Assembly (NCBI GenBank): GCA_946628525.1
Contig: CAMOWO010000023.1
Location: 1-9,483 of the forward strand
Length of the DNA: 9,483 nucleotides
Direction of reading: 5' to 3'
Source: an uncultured Bacillota bacterium
GTDB lineage: Bacteria > Bacillota_A > Clostridia > Peptostreptococcales > Anaerovoracaceae
Both the position numbers and the translations under genes were made by a program. The notes under the pieces are model-generated. The model had not been told where the DNA came from. It did no database searches and saw nothing but the letters and a program-made list of their open reading frames with translations. The stretch's first letter is position 1. Each line of letters begins with the position of its first letter. Shown here piece after piece: positions 1 through 6,582 of this stretch.

Positions 1-116
1 ACGAGCTGTCGGAGGCGCTGTGGATAAAGCGCAGCGACATGCCGCCGCAGACGAACCCGATGAGCCTTACCGCCCGCATGTTCGAGGCCTTCAGGCTAAA
101 GGAAGTGGAGTTCTAG
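1..116 (+). CDS. C-terminal fragment of a Nudix hydrolase, possibly NAD(+) diphosphatase (5' end outside window)
   Basis: Reading from base 3, an open frame of 37 codons ends at a TAG at 114-116. The tail contains A-L-W-I-K-R, then D-M-P-P and S-L-T-A-R-M-F-E-A-F-R. This resembles the C-terminal end of clostridial Nudix hydrolases of the NADH pyrophosphatase type, where an 'A.W..R.E.PP' segment follows the Nudix box and a helix 'SLT..MI..F' closes the protein. The Nudix box itself lies outside the window, so catalytic residues cannot be checked. If correct, the enzyme would split NAD(H) or another nucleoside diphosphate derivative. It converges on pfp, and the terminator at 290-322 is the nearest one downstream. 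The assignment rests on a short tail only. Confidence 0.45.
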   Translation, partial: ELSEALWIKRSDMPPQTNPMSLTARMFEAFRLKEVEF

Positions 117-223
117 AGTTGAATTTATTGGGAATTTAAAGACGCTCCGACTTACCGTTTCTAGTATGGGAGCAGCAACAACGTGATTGTGGTGAATTTG
201 GTAAATTCTGTTAATCTTTTCCA

Positions 224-251
224 TTGACATCATTGTTTACTGTGTTATAAT
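224..251 (+). promoter_or_regulatory. Consensus sigma-A promoter (TTGACA-N16-TATAAT)
   Basis: The -35 TTGACA is at 224-229 and the -10 TATAAT at 246-251, separated by 16 bp. Both hexamers match the consensus completely. The expected start is near 258. No plus-strand gene follows: the next plus-strand signal is the terminator at 290-322, and the next gene (pfp) lies on the other strand. The promoter therefore seems to serve a very short transcript. Confidence 0.75.
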
Positions 252-257
252 TGGATT

Positions 258-322
258 CGCACAAAGGTTATGAACCAAATGCAGTCACGAAAAAACCGAG
301 GGTTGTGGACCTCGGTTTTTTT
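258..322 (+). ncRNA. Candidate small RNA of about 65 nt between a consensus promoter and a terminator
   Basis: The unit is defined by the perfect promoter at 224-251 and the T-tract terminator at 290-322. The expected transcript starts around 258 and carries a small hairpin, GGTT-ATG-AACC (266-276), then a single-stranded A-rich linker, then the terminator stem. An ATG at 270 opens a 32-codon frame that runs through the terminator. It has only AAAGG two bases upstream, which is too close for normal initiation, so a peptide is unlikely. The function is unknown. Alternatives are a spurious promoter or the remnant of a leader whose gene was lost. Confidence 0.4.
290..322. terminator. Bidirectional intrinsic terminator
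   Basis: A perfect 12-bp inverted repeat (AAAAAACCGAGG at 290-301, CCTCGGTTTTTT at 310-321) has an 8-nt loop. It ends in T7 on the plus strand and in T6 on the minus strand. It sits about 43 nt past the pfp stop codon and also faces the plus-strand Nudix gene and small-RNA promoter, so it can terminate transcription from both sides. Confidence 0.85.
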
Positions 323-364
323 ATGTGTCATATTGATTGCCGGACATAGCAACGGTGTAAGCGG

Positions 365-1627
365 CTAGTCGTCCATCTCCGGCAAGCTAGTCGCCAGCAC
401 CTTCTTCAGTCTCGCATAGCGAGGAAGTGAGTTGACGTAGTCGATGTCCGGTTCGCCCTGGATCAGCGGCAGCACGTAATCGATGAAATCCTTCGTTACG
501 AAGTTGCCGTCATCATTGATCCATTCGCGAGGGACCTTCTTTTCTTTGTTGGCCACGTCCGCGAGAGGAACGCTCGTCATCTCGCCCACGTACCCGAAGT
601 TCAGCGTGTCTCTTCTTATGCCGACCATTATACCGGTCTCGCCGCGGACTGCGTAGTCGACGGCCGTTCTTCCTGCTGCGATGGCTTCATCGATATCTGT
701 TGCCGAAGCCTGGTGGGCTGCAGCTCTCTGGAGGAGGCTGAGCTCGATGGCTCTGACCTTGACGTCCATCCTGAGCTTGACCGCATTCGCAAGGATGACT
801 GCGAGGCCGCCCAGCTGCTCGTGCCCGAAGGCGTCTGTGGATGACGTGCTGGCCTCCGATACAAAGGAACCGTCGTCATAATGGATGCCTTCTGAGACGG
901 CTACCATGACGTTGCCTCTCTCTTCGTAGGCGCGCTGCACATCGTCGAGGAACTTTTGCATATCGAAGTCCACTTCAGGAAGATAGATGAAATCAGGACC
1001 GGCGCCTGCCATCGTCGCGAGAGCCGCAGATGCTGCCAGCCAGCCTGCGTTTCTTCCCATGATCTCGATAATGCCCACCATGCCGGTGTCGTAGACGCGC
1101 ATGTCTTTGTACGTCTCCATACATGAGGTGGCGATGTACTTTGCTGCGCTTGCGAATCCCGGACAGTGGTCTGTTCCGGCCAGGTCGTTATCGATGGTCT
1201 TCGGGACACCGATGACTCTGCACTCGTAGCCGACGCTCTTCATGTAGCGGTCGATCTTGTTGCATGTATCCATGGAATCGTTGCCGCCGTTGTAGAAGAA
1301 GTATCTGACGTCGTATTTTTTGAAGATTTCAAGGATCCGCTTGTAATCGCTGTCATCTTCTTCAGGCTCTGCGATCTTATATCTGCAGGAGCCCAGCTCT
1401 GAGGATGGCGTGTTCACCAGGAATCTCAGTTCCCTCGGATCCTCTTCATCCATAACGAAAAGTCTGTCGTTGAGCACTCCCAGGATGCCGTGTTCTGCAC
1501 CGTATACCCTCGTGATGGCCGGGGAGTTGAGTGCCTGGCGGATGACTCCGTACGCACTTGCGTTGATGACGGAAGTCGGACCGCCTGACTGACCGAAAAT
1601 ACATGAACCTTTTAATACTTTACTCAA
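365..1627 (-). CDS. pfp: Pyrophosphate-dependent 6-phosphofructokinase (PPi type)
   Basis: A 420-residue phosphofructokinase that phosphorylates fructose 6-phosphate to the 1,6-bisphosphate in the cytosol. Visible motifs are the N-terminal G-Q-S-G-G-P-T (12-18), the phosphoryl-donor loop G-G-N-D-S (114-118), P-K-T-I-D-N-D (142-148), M-G-R-N-A-G (190-195), S-E-G (245-247) and L-L-Q-R (298-301). ATP enzymes carry GGDG and PGTIDND. The Asp at the GGDG glycine position and the Lys in PKTIDND are hallmarks of PPi-using members, so PPi is the likely donor. The Asn at 116 replaces the usual Asp of the loop. The start is TTG (1625-1627), fixed by AGGAGGG seven bases upstream; the next in-frame Met is at residue 59. 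The gene follows fba after 14 nt, so the two successive glycolytic steps are co-transcribed. Confidence 0.9.
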   Translation of the reverse strand: MSKVLKGSCIFGQSGGPTSVINASAYGVIRQALNSPAITRVYGAEHGILGVLNDRLFVMDEEDPRELRFLVNTPSSELGSCRYKIAEPEEDDSDYKRILEIFKKYDVRYFFYNGGNDSMDTCNKIDRYMKSVGYECRVIGVPKTIDNDLAGTDHCPGFASAAKYIATSCMETYKDMRVYDTGMVGIIEIMGRNAGWLAASAALATMAGAGPDFIYLPEVDFDMQKFLDDVQRAYEERGNVMVAVSEGIHYDDGSFVSEASTSSTDAFGHEQLGGLAVILANAVKLRMDVKVRAIELSLLQRAAAHQASATDIDEAIAAGRTAVDYAVRGETGIMVGIRRDTLNFGYVGEMTSVPLADVANKEKKVPREWINDDGNFVTKDFIDYVLPLIQGEPDIDYVNSLPRYARLKKVLATSLPEMDD

Positions 1628-1634
1628 GCAGTAT

Positions 1635-1641
1635 CCCTCCT
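1635..1641 (-). promoter_or_regulatory. Ribosome binding site that fixes the TTG start of pfp
   Basis: On the minus strand this reads AGGAGGG, seven bases before the TTG codon at 1625-1627. It lies directly behind the fba stop codon (1643-1645), suggesting translational coupling of pfp to fba. No ATG or GTG lies at a suitable distance. Confidence 0.8.
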
Positions 1642-1642
1642 A

Positions 1643-2578
1643 TCAAGCCTTACCGTCACAGCCCAGAACGTCTGTGATCTTGTGAGCTACCATATCCTTG
1701 ATGGCTGCTCTGGCAGGCTTGAGGTACTGTCTAGGGTCAAAGTGATCAGGATGTTCTGCCAGATATTCTCTTATGGATGCTGTCATTGCAAGTCTCAGAT
1801 CGGAATCGATGTTGATCTTGCACACAGCCATTGAAGCAGCCTTTCTCAGCTGGTCTTCCGGTACGCCGATCGCTCCCGGCATGTTGCCCCCGAACTTGTT
1901 GATCTTCGCAACGAAATCCTGCGGTACAGAACTTGAACCGTGAAGAACGATAGGGAATCCCGGAAGTCTCTGAGATACATCTTCCAGGATGTCGAATCTC
2001 AACTGAGGCTTCGTGCCAGGCTTGAATTTATATGCACCGTGGCTCGTTCCGATGGCGATGGCCAGAGAGTCGCAGTTCGTCTTTTCTACGAATTCCTGTA
2101 CATCTTCCGGTCTCGTGTAAGAGGAGTCTTCTGCGGATACATTGACTTCATCTTCGATACCTGCCAGTGTACCGAGCTCCGCCTCAACGACAACGCCCTT
2201 CTCGTGTGCATACTCTACTACTTTTCTTGTGATCTCGATGTTCTCTTCAAGAGGCTTGGATGATGCGTCGATCATGACTGATGTGAATCCGCCGTCGATG
2301 CAACTCTTGCAGAGTTCGAAGCTGTCGCCGTGGTCCAGATGGAGTGCGATCGGAAGGCCTGTCTCTTCAACAGCTGCCTCCACCAGCTTCATGAGGTACG
2401 TATGGTTCGCATACGCTCTGGCGCCCTTTGAGACCTGAAGGATGAGCGGTGCATTGAGATCTTTTGCCGCTTCTGTGATACCCTGAACGATCTCCATATT
2501 GTTAACGTTAAAAGCACCGATAGCATATCCGCCGTTATATGCTTTCTCGAACATCTCTTTTGTTGTTACTAACGCCAT
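1643..2578 (-). CDS. fba: Class II (metal-dependent) fructose-1,6-bisphosphate aldolase
   Basis: A 311-residue class II aldolase that cleaves fructose 1,6-bisphosphate into glyceraldehyde 3-phosphate and dihydroxyacetone phosphate. The whole TIM-barrel family pattern is present: H-L-D-H-G-D at 80-85 (Asp82 the expected catalytic acid/base, His83 a zinc ligand), V-E-A-E-L-G at 131-136, G-T-S-H-G-A-Y at 177-183 (His180) and L-H-G-S-S at 212-216 (His213), the latter two being the other zinc histidines. The length is typical of the FbaA-like group. The start is ATG with AAAGGAGG six bases upstream. It is followed 14 nt later by pfp, so the product of one enzyme is the substrate of the other. It is preceded by the hydrogenase gene and a 79-nt gap with its own promoter-like and palindromic signals. 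Confidence 0.95.
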   Translation of the reverse strand: MALVTTKEMFEKAYNGGYAIGAFNVNNMEIVQGITEAAKDLNAPLILQVSKGARAYANHTYLMKLVEAAVEETGLPIALHLDHGDSFELCKSCIDGGFTSVMIDASSKPLEENIEITRKVVEYAHEKGVVVEAELGTLAGIEDEVNVSAEDSSYTRPEDVQEFVEKTNCDSLAIAIGTSHGAYKFKPGTKPQLRFDILEDVSQRLPGFPIVLHGSSSVPQDFVAKINKFGGNMPGAIGVPEDQLRKAASMAVCKINIDSDLRLAMTASIREYLAEHPDHFDPRQYLKPARAAIKDMVAHKITDVLGCDGKA

Positions 2579-2604
2579 TTTGTTCCTCCTTTTCCTATGT
2601 CAAT

Positions 2605-2625
2605 AAAAGTTATAACGTAACTTTT
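2605..2625. promoter_or_regulatory. Palindromic operator-like site overlapping the fba promoter
   Basis: The plus strand has AAAAGTTA (2605-2612), a 5-bp spacer, and TAACTTTT (2618-2625), a perfect 8-bp inverted repeat. It overlaps the proposed -10 of the minus-strand fba promoter, where a repressor or redox regulator could act. It has too little GC to be a terminator. The sequence does not match the Rex or CcpA consensus well, so the regulator is unknown. Confidence 0.4.
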
Positions 2626-2639
2626 AAACTCTCTTTCAA
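2610..2639 (-). promoter_or_regulatory. Putative promoter of the fba-pfp operon
   Basis: Read on the minus strand, TTGAAA (from 2639 to 2634) is followed after 18 bp by TTATAA (2615 to 2610). The start would fall near 2602, leaving a short leader with the AAAGGAGG ribosome binding site. The spacer is slightly long. No terminator separates the hydrogenase gene from fba, so read-through is also possible. Confidence 0.45.
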
Positions 2640-2657
2640 CTTATTAATATACTCTAA

Positions 2658-4082
2658 TCAGAGATATTTTTCAATGCTTGTCCTGATATCTGCGATATCG
2701 GAGCTGTCCCCGTAGTCGTCCACTGCTTTGACGTCTGCAGAACCGTGGGTGAGACACGCCGCACCGCCGATACATCCGCCTTCGCATATCATCCCTTCGA
2801 TGAAGTTGAACGGCAGCACACCTTTGCGGGCCCGCATGAGGGCTGACTTGCATTTATCGATGCCGTCGCAGACGATCGGCTTGAACTCGAAATCATCGGC
2901 GCCCTGCTCTTTGATCGCCTGAGCGACCGCTTCTGTCACACCGCCGCTTCTTGCGAATTTTCGCCCAAAGGGTGACGCCCCCGTAAACTCGGACTCCGGA
3001 AGCTCGTTCACGCTGATATCCCGGCTGTCGATCAGTGCCTGCAGTTCTTCAAAAGTCATCACGTAGTCCACGATGTCCTCGACCTCCGGCTTTCTGATCT
3101 CCCCTTTCTTCGCGATGCACGGTCCCACGAATACGACCTTGCAGCTCGGATCTTCTTCCTTCAGCGCCTTGGCAAGGGCCGCCATCGGGGAGAGATTTGT
3201 TGAGACATTGTCTGCCAGATCCGGGAATTTGCTGTGGATGTAGGAGACGAATGCCGGGCAGCATGATGATGTGAGGAATCCCTTTTCCCTGAGTTCTTCC
3301 GCTTCATGGTACGCCACGATATCCGCGCCCAGTGCCGCTTCTTCCACGTGGGTGAAGCCCAGTTTCTTCATTGCCGTGATGATCTGGCCCGTCTTCGCAT
3401 ACTTGAACTGTCCGGCGATGGCCGGCGCCACGATGGCGTGGATGTCGTACCGGATACCGCCTTTGCTGTCCTGGATCATCTTGATGATGTCGGTGATGCT
3501 GGAGATGTCGAGGGTCGCACCGAAGGGACACTTGTATACGCACTCGCCGCACTGCGTGCACTTCTCGGGATCGATCATCATCACTCCCTTTATGGAGTGG
3601 ATCGCGTCCACTTTGCATGTGCGCTCGCACGGCCTCTTCAGATTTGCGATGGCATCGTACGGGCACACTTTCGCGCACTTTCCGCACTCTATGCACTTCT
3701 CTTTGTTGATGTGAGCCTTTTGATCATTGCCGAACTCTACAGCATCTCTCGGGCAGGCGTCATGGCAGTTGTGGGCCACGCATCCTCTGCAGAGATCGGT
3801 CACCACATACCCCGCTTCCGGACAGTCGTCGCATGCGATATCGATGATCTGTATGATGTTAGGGTCATCCTTGCTGCCTCCCAGCGCTTTTCTCATACGT
3901 TCCGCCACGATGGCCCTGTCTTTATATATGCAGCAGCTCATCGTCGGCTCGCCTTTTTTCACGATGGTATTTGCGATTTCATTAAAAACCATGAATGGGT
4001 CATTTTGCTGCCATGTCTGTCTTGCCAGCTCCCTGAGCACCTTATACTTCAGGTGCTGGACACCTGTATCGAATACTCTCAT
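2658..4082 (-). CDS. Monomeric [FeFe]-hydrogenase, group B-like
   Basis: A 474-residue iron-hydrogenase that interconverts protons and H2 with ferredoxin-like electron supply; cytosolic, no signal peptide. The N-terminal region has cysteine clusters for iron-sulfur centres: C98-C101-C106-C110, C130-C133-C136-C140, C152/C156 and C175-C178-C181-C185. The H-cluster domain starts near residue 210. Its three signatures are S-S-C-C-P-A (272-277; Cys274 the expected proton-transfer cysteine, Cys275 a ligand), G-P-C-I-A-K-K-G-E (320-328) and M-I-C-E-G-G-C-I-G-G (431-440; Cys433 and Cys437 ligands). L2 starts with G-P-C instead of M-P-C, and L3 ends in GGAA, as I recall for group B monomeric enzymes. 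There is no PAS or phosphatase sensor domain. The ATG has an unusually close AAAGGA, and an in-frame TGA just upstream rules out a longer protein. A fermentative H2-evolving role is likely, but a sensing role is not excluded. Confidence 0.88.
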   Translation of the reverse strand: MRVFDTGVQHLKYKVLRELARQTWQQNDPFMVFNEIANTIVKKGEPTMSCCIYKDRAIVAERMRKALGGSKDDPNIIQIIDIACDDCPEAGYVVTDLCRGCVAHNCHDACPRDAVEFGNDQKAHINKEKCIECGKCAKVCPYDAIANLKRPCERTCKVDAIHSIKGVMMIDPEKCTQCGECVYKCPFGATLDISSITDIIKMIQDSKGGIRYDIHAIVAPAIAGQFKYAKTGQIITAMKKLGFTHVEEAALGADIVAYHEAEELREKGFLTSSCCPAFVSYIHSKFPDLADNVSTNLSPMAALAKALKEEDPSCKVVFVGPCIAKKGEIRKPEVEDIVDYVMTFEELQALIDSRDISVNELPESEFTGASPFGRKFARSGGVTEAVAQAIKEQGADDFEFKPIVCDGIDKCKSALMRARKGVLPFNFIEGMICEGGCIGGAACLTHGSADVKAVDDYGDSSDIADIRTSIEKYL

Positions 4083-4123
4083 TTCCTTTTTTCAAACCTT
4101 TCCTGTTGTGATGCAAAACAAGC

Positions 4124-4138
4124 GCCGCTTCCCGCGGC
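4124..4138 (-). other. Stem-loop at the 5' end of the hydrogenase transcript
   Basis: On the minus strand, GCCGC and GCGGC pair around GGGAA. The hairpin begins one base from the start expected from the promoter at 4146-4174 (about 4139), so the mRNA would begin with a closed stem. Such 5' stems can protect mRNA. The weak GCTTGTTTT that follows could also make it a poor attenuator. Confidence 0.4.
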
Positions 4139-4145
4139 AATCATC

Positions 4146-4174
4146 AGTATACACCCAAAAACCGGCAGTTCCAA
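4146..4174 (-). promoter_or_regulatory. Promoter of the hydrogenase gene, overlapping the upstream terminator
   Basis: On the minus strand TTGGAA (4174 to 4169) and TATACT (4151 to 4146) are 17 bp apart. The -35 lies inside the loop side of the putP terminator hairpin (4157-4189). The expected start is near 4139, giving a leader of about 57 nt. Confidence 0.55.
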
Positions 4175-4189
4175 TATGGAATCGCCGGT
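4157..4189 (-). terminator. Intrinsic terminator of putP
   Basis: On the minus strand ACCGGC ... GCCGGT forms an outer 6-bp stem (4161-4166 with 4184-4189). After a small internal loop, an inner TTCCA/TGGAA stem follows. The structure is followed by T5 (4161 to 4157). It lies about 40 nt past the putP stop codon and separates putP from the hydrogenase gene. Confidence 0.75.
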
Positions 4190-4227
4190 CTCTTGATATG
4201 AATATTTGTTATGTTAAGTGTCTATAT

Positions 4228-5736
4228 TTAATCGTCTATTTCTGGGTCTGTTGCTCTATCGTATATAGCCACAACTTCAGCTTCCGGCTCCGGTGTAAGT
4301 TTCGTTACGATGATCGCTGCGATACCGCCGCAGATGAATCCAGGAGCAAGCTCATATACGCCGGTCCATGACAGGCAGAAGAGCCACAGCACGTCTACCA
4401 GTGCACCTACGACGATGCCGGCAACGGCACCCATGTGATTGAATCTCTTCCAGAAGAGTGACAGCAGGATGACCGGTCCGAATGCAGATCCGAATCCGCC
4501 CCAGGCGTTCTCTACCATGTTCATGATGGCCTGAGCACCCGTTCCCTTTGATGATGCGATAATGAATGCTACTACAGCTACCGCCAGTACGACGAGACGT
4601 CCGATCATGAGTGTCTCTTTGTCAGATGCTTCCGGTCTGATCAGAGGCTTGTAGATATCCTCTGTGAAGGAGCTGGATGCAACGAGGATCTGTGAGTCTG
4701 CCGTTGAAACAGCTGCTGCCATGATGGCTGCCAGAAGCACACCGGAGATCGCTCCAGGGAAGAAGAGTCTTGCCATCACGATGAAGATGGTGCTCTGAGT
4801 TCCTGTCGTCAGAAGCTGCTCTGCTACGATCATTCGTCCGAGATATGCGATGAGGCATGCAGCGCCCAGTGAGAGGACGACCCATATGATGGCGACTGTC
4901 GCGCTCTTTTTGATCATGGATGGTTTCTCGATGGACATGAATCTTACCAGGATGTGAGGCATACCGAAGTATCCCAGCCCCCATGCGAGTCCAGATACGA
5001 TATCCTGCCAGCTGGCGTCGAAGACTCCCGTACCGAATACGCACTCGACCGTGGAGCCGTCCGCGTCCACATAGCTGTAAACGTTCTGCAGAAGTGCTGT
5101 GTCAAGCTGCTGCGTAGCCAGCACTACGATAGGGATCGAAAGCAGTGCGATGAGCATCAGGATTCCCTGGAAGAAGTCTGTCCAGCATACAGCTTTGAAT
5201 CCTCCCAGCAAAGTGTATCCGATGATCAGCAGTGCGAAGACGACCATAGCAAGTCTCGGGCTTACTCCCGGGAAGAGCTGTGTGAATACCGTTGCGCCTG
5301 AAACGAATGCGGATGCCACGTATACCGTGAAGCATACGAGGAATACGATGGCGCATACCAGCTGCATCGTGTGTGATTTTGATGCGAATCTGTTGGACAG
5401 GTATTCCGGAAGTGTGATGGAATCGTTTGCTGCCTTGGAGAATCTCCTCAGCCTTTTCGCGCAAAAGATCCAGTTTGCTGCTGTTCCTAGTGCCAGGCCG
5501 ATGCCGATCCACATCTTGCCGAAACCAAAGGCAAGTACGGATCCCGGAAGTCCCATGAGGAGCCATCCGGACATATCAGATGCCTGAGCCGACATTGCCG
5601 TTACCCAAGGTCCCATGGATCTTCCGCCCAGGAAGTAGTCCTTGCCGCCCTTGTTTGTTCCGTTGAAGAAGAACACCAGGCTGACTCCAAAAACTGCCAC
5701 GAAGTACAGTATGAATACTAATATTTCTGCGTTCAT
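4228..5736 (-). CDS. putP: Sodium/proline symporter (PutP-like, SSS family)
   Basis: A 502-residue integral membrane transporter of the sodium:solute symporter family with many hydrophobic segments, expected to carry about 13 helices. The PutP-type block around residues 33-64 (D-Y-F-L-G-G-R-S ... S-A-Q-A-S-D-M-S-G-W) holds Asp54, equivalent to the sodium-site Asp55 of E. coli PutP. S-T-A-D-S-Q at 344-349 holds the Ser/Thr pair equivalent to Ser340/Thr341. L-V-R-F-M (263-267) and T-E-D-I-Y-K (358-363) also fit PutP. The C-terminus is a short acidic cytosolic tail. The start is ATG with GGAGA nine bases upstream. It is divergent from a TetR-family regulator, which is the obvious candidate controller. 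Proline is the best substrate guess; related amino acids cannot be excluded. Confidence 0.88.
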   Translation of the reverse strand: MNAEILVFILYFVAVFGVSLVFFFNGTNKGGKDYFLGGRSMGPWVTAMSAQASDMSGWLLMGLPGSVLAFGFGKMWIGIGLALGTAANWIFCAKRLRRFSKAANDSITLPEYLSNRFASKSHTMQLVCAIVFLVCFTVYVASAFVSGATVFTQLFPGVSPRLAMVVFALLIIGYTLLGGFKAVCWTDFFQGILMLIALLSIPIVVLATQQLDTALLQNVYSYVDADGSTVECVFGTGVFDASWQDIVSGLAWGLGYFGMPHILVRFMSIEKPSMIKKSATVAIIWVVLSLGAACLIAYLGRMIVAEQLLTTGTQSTIFIVMARLFFPGAISGVLLAAIMAAAVSTADSQILVASSSFTEDIYKPLIRPEASDKETLMIGRLVVLAVAVVAFIIASSKGTGAQAIMNMVENAWGGFGSAFGPVILLSLFWKRFNHMGAVAGIVVGALVDVLWLFCLSWTGVYELAPGFICGGIAAIIVTKLTPEPEAEVVAIYDRATDPEIDD

Positions 5737-5784
5737 TGTTGAACATCTCCTTTATTTATTATGTTTATCAAATGATGCCTAGCC

Positions 5785-5813
5785 ATTGTAACACAACTTA
5801 AAGTAGACTCAAA
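5785..5813 (-). promoter_or_regulatory. Putative putP promoter with extended -10
   Basis: On the minus strand TTTGAG (5813 to 5808) and TACAAT (5790 to 5785) are 17 bp apart, and the -10 is preceded by TGT (extended -10). A TAGAC motif (5804-5808) overlaps the -35 edge, so a protein bound to these motifs could block it. Another -10-like match (TATACT, minus strand, near 5836-5841) has no convincing -35. Confidence 0.45.
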
Positions 5814-5871
5814 TACAGAATGAAGTTTAGACCATAGTATAGAATGTAGTTGCAATTTCATTACATATATG

Positions 5872-5900
5872 TTGAATTATGAACGTCTATATCATATACT
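5872..5900 (+). promoter_or_regulatory. Promoter of the tetR-family gene
   Basis: TTGAAT (5872-5877) and TATACT (5895-5900) are 17 bp apart, with an expected start near 5907. The -10 lies in the centre of the inverted repeat 5885-5910, the arrangement expected for autorepression. Confidence 0.6.
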
Positions 5901-5923
5901 CAATATAGACTTAAGTCTGGTCT
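5885..5923. promoter_or_regulatory. Operator cluster in the putP/tetR divergent region
   Basis: GTCTATAT (5885-5892) and ATATAGAC (5903-5910) form an 8-bp inverted repeat with a 10-bp spacer. It overlaps a perfect 12-bp palindrome, AGACTTAAGTCT (5907-5918), followed by another GTCT at 5920-5923. Further TAGAC copies lie at 5804-5808 and 5828-5832, exactly 24 bp apart. TetR-family operators are usually palindromes near the regulator's own promoter, so the neighbouring regulator is the likely ligand. Confidence 0.5.
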
Positions 5924-5970
5924 TAATCCAAAAATATTTATCAATTCTTTGATTTTACGGGAGAAATGTC

Positions 5971-6555
5971 ATGAGCAGGAAAAGTTCTCGCGATACGAGA
6001 GGCCGCATCATCGCAGCGGCGTGGAAGCTTTTTTATGAACAGGGATACGAAGAGACGATCATCGACGAGATCGTGGAAGAGTCCGGAACGTCCAAAGGCT
6101 CCTTCTATCACTACTTCAAGAGCAAAGATGATCTTCTGGGAACACTCTCGGATCTCTTCGACAGAAAGTACGAAGAGCTGGAGCCAGAGCTTGAGGGGAT
6201 TCCTTCCTGCTGCGAGAAACTTCTCCACCTAAACAAAGAGCTGTTCTCCATGATAGAGAACAGCATATCTCAGGATCTTCTTGCAAGACTACTCGCCTCC
6301 CAGCTCGTTACCCGCGGCGAGAAATATCTTCTGGACAGGAACCGCTACTACTACAAACTCCTGCGCAAGATCTGTATCCTCGGGCAGGAGTCGGGTGAAT
6401 TCACGTCAGAAATGTCCGTGAATGAACTTGTTAAATTGTACGCCGTCATGGAGCGCGCCTTCCTCTACGACTGGTGCATATGCGGAGGCGAATATTCCCT
6501 TCGCAGCTACGGCTCACAAAACATGAAGGAATTCCTGAAGCGCTTCCTGGCATAG
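5971..6555 (+). CDS. TetR/AcrR-family transcriptional regulator
   Basis: A 194-residue regulator. The N-terminal helix-turn-helix spans about residues 9-55, with the family pattern R-I-I-A-A-A-W-K-L-F, T-I-I-D-E-I-V-E-E-S-G-T-S-K-G-S-F-Y-H-Y-F-K-S-K-D-D-L-L. The SGTSKGSFYHYF stretch is the recognition helix. The C-terminal ligand-binding and dimer part (about 60-194) is not similar to a subfamily I can name, so the effector is unknown. The start is ATG 5971 with GGGAG about seven bases upstream. An upstream ATG at 5966 makes a two-codon frame, ATG-TCA-TGA, that overlaps the start and may slightly dampen initiation. It is divergent from putP across a region with palindromes, so it probably represses itself and putP. 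Its 3' end converges on the DUF202 gene with 4 bp between stop codons. Confidence 0.9.
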   Translation: MSRKSSRDTRGRIIAAAWKLFYEQGYEETIIDEIVEESGTSKGSFYHYFKSKDDLLGTLSDLFDRKYEELEPELEGIPSCCEKLLHLNKELFSMIENSISQDLLARLLASQLVTRGEKYLLDRNRYYYKLLRKICILGQESGEFTSEMSVNELVKLYAVMERAFLYDWCICGGEYSLRSYGSQNMKEFLKRFLA

Positions 6556-6582
6556 CACACTATTTCATCCAGCGTGCCATGC
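6550..6582. terminator. Weak inverted repeat spanning the convergent tetR / DUF202 stop codons
   Basis: 11-nt arms (6550-6560 and 6572-6582) pair around an 11-nt loop that includes most of the DUF202 stop. As minus-strand RNA it is fully paired with two G.U pairs; as plus-strand RNA it has two mismatches and is followed by TTTCTGTT. It is the only hairpin where the two genes meet, and may be a poor shared terminator. It could also be chance. Confidence 0.3.

Noticed and set aside
270..368. A 32-codon plus-strand frame starting at ATG 270, resembling a leader peptide
   Set aside because: It runs through the terminator stem, its only Shine-Dalgarno-like sequence is two bases from the ATG, and no gene follows on that strand.
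3306..4196. A 296-residue plus-strand frame opposite the hydrogenase gene
   Set aside because: Shadow of the hydrogenase coding sequence; it has no family resemblance and spans the hydrogenase start and promoter.
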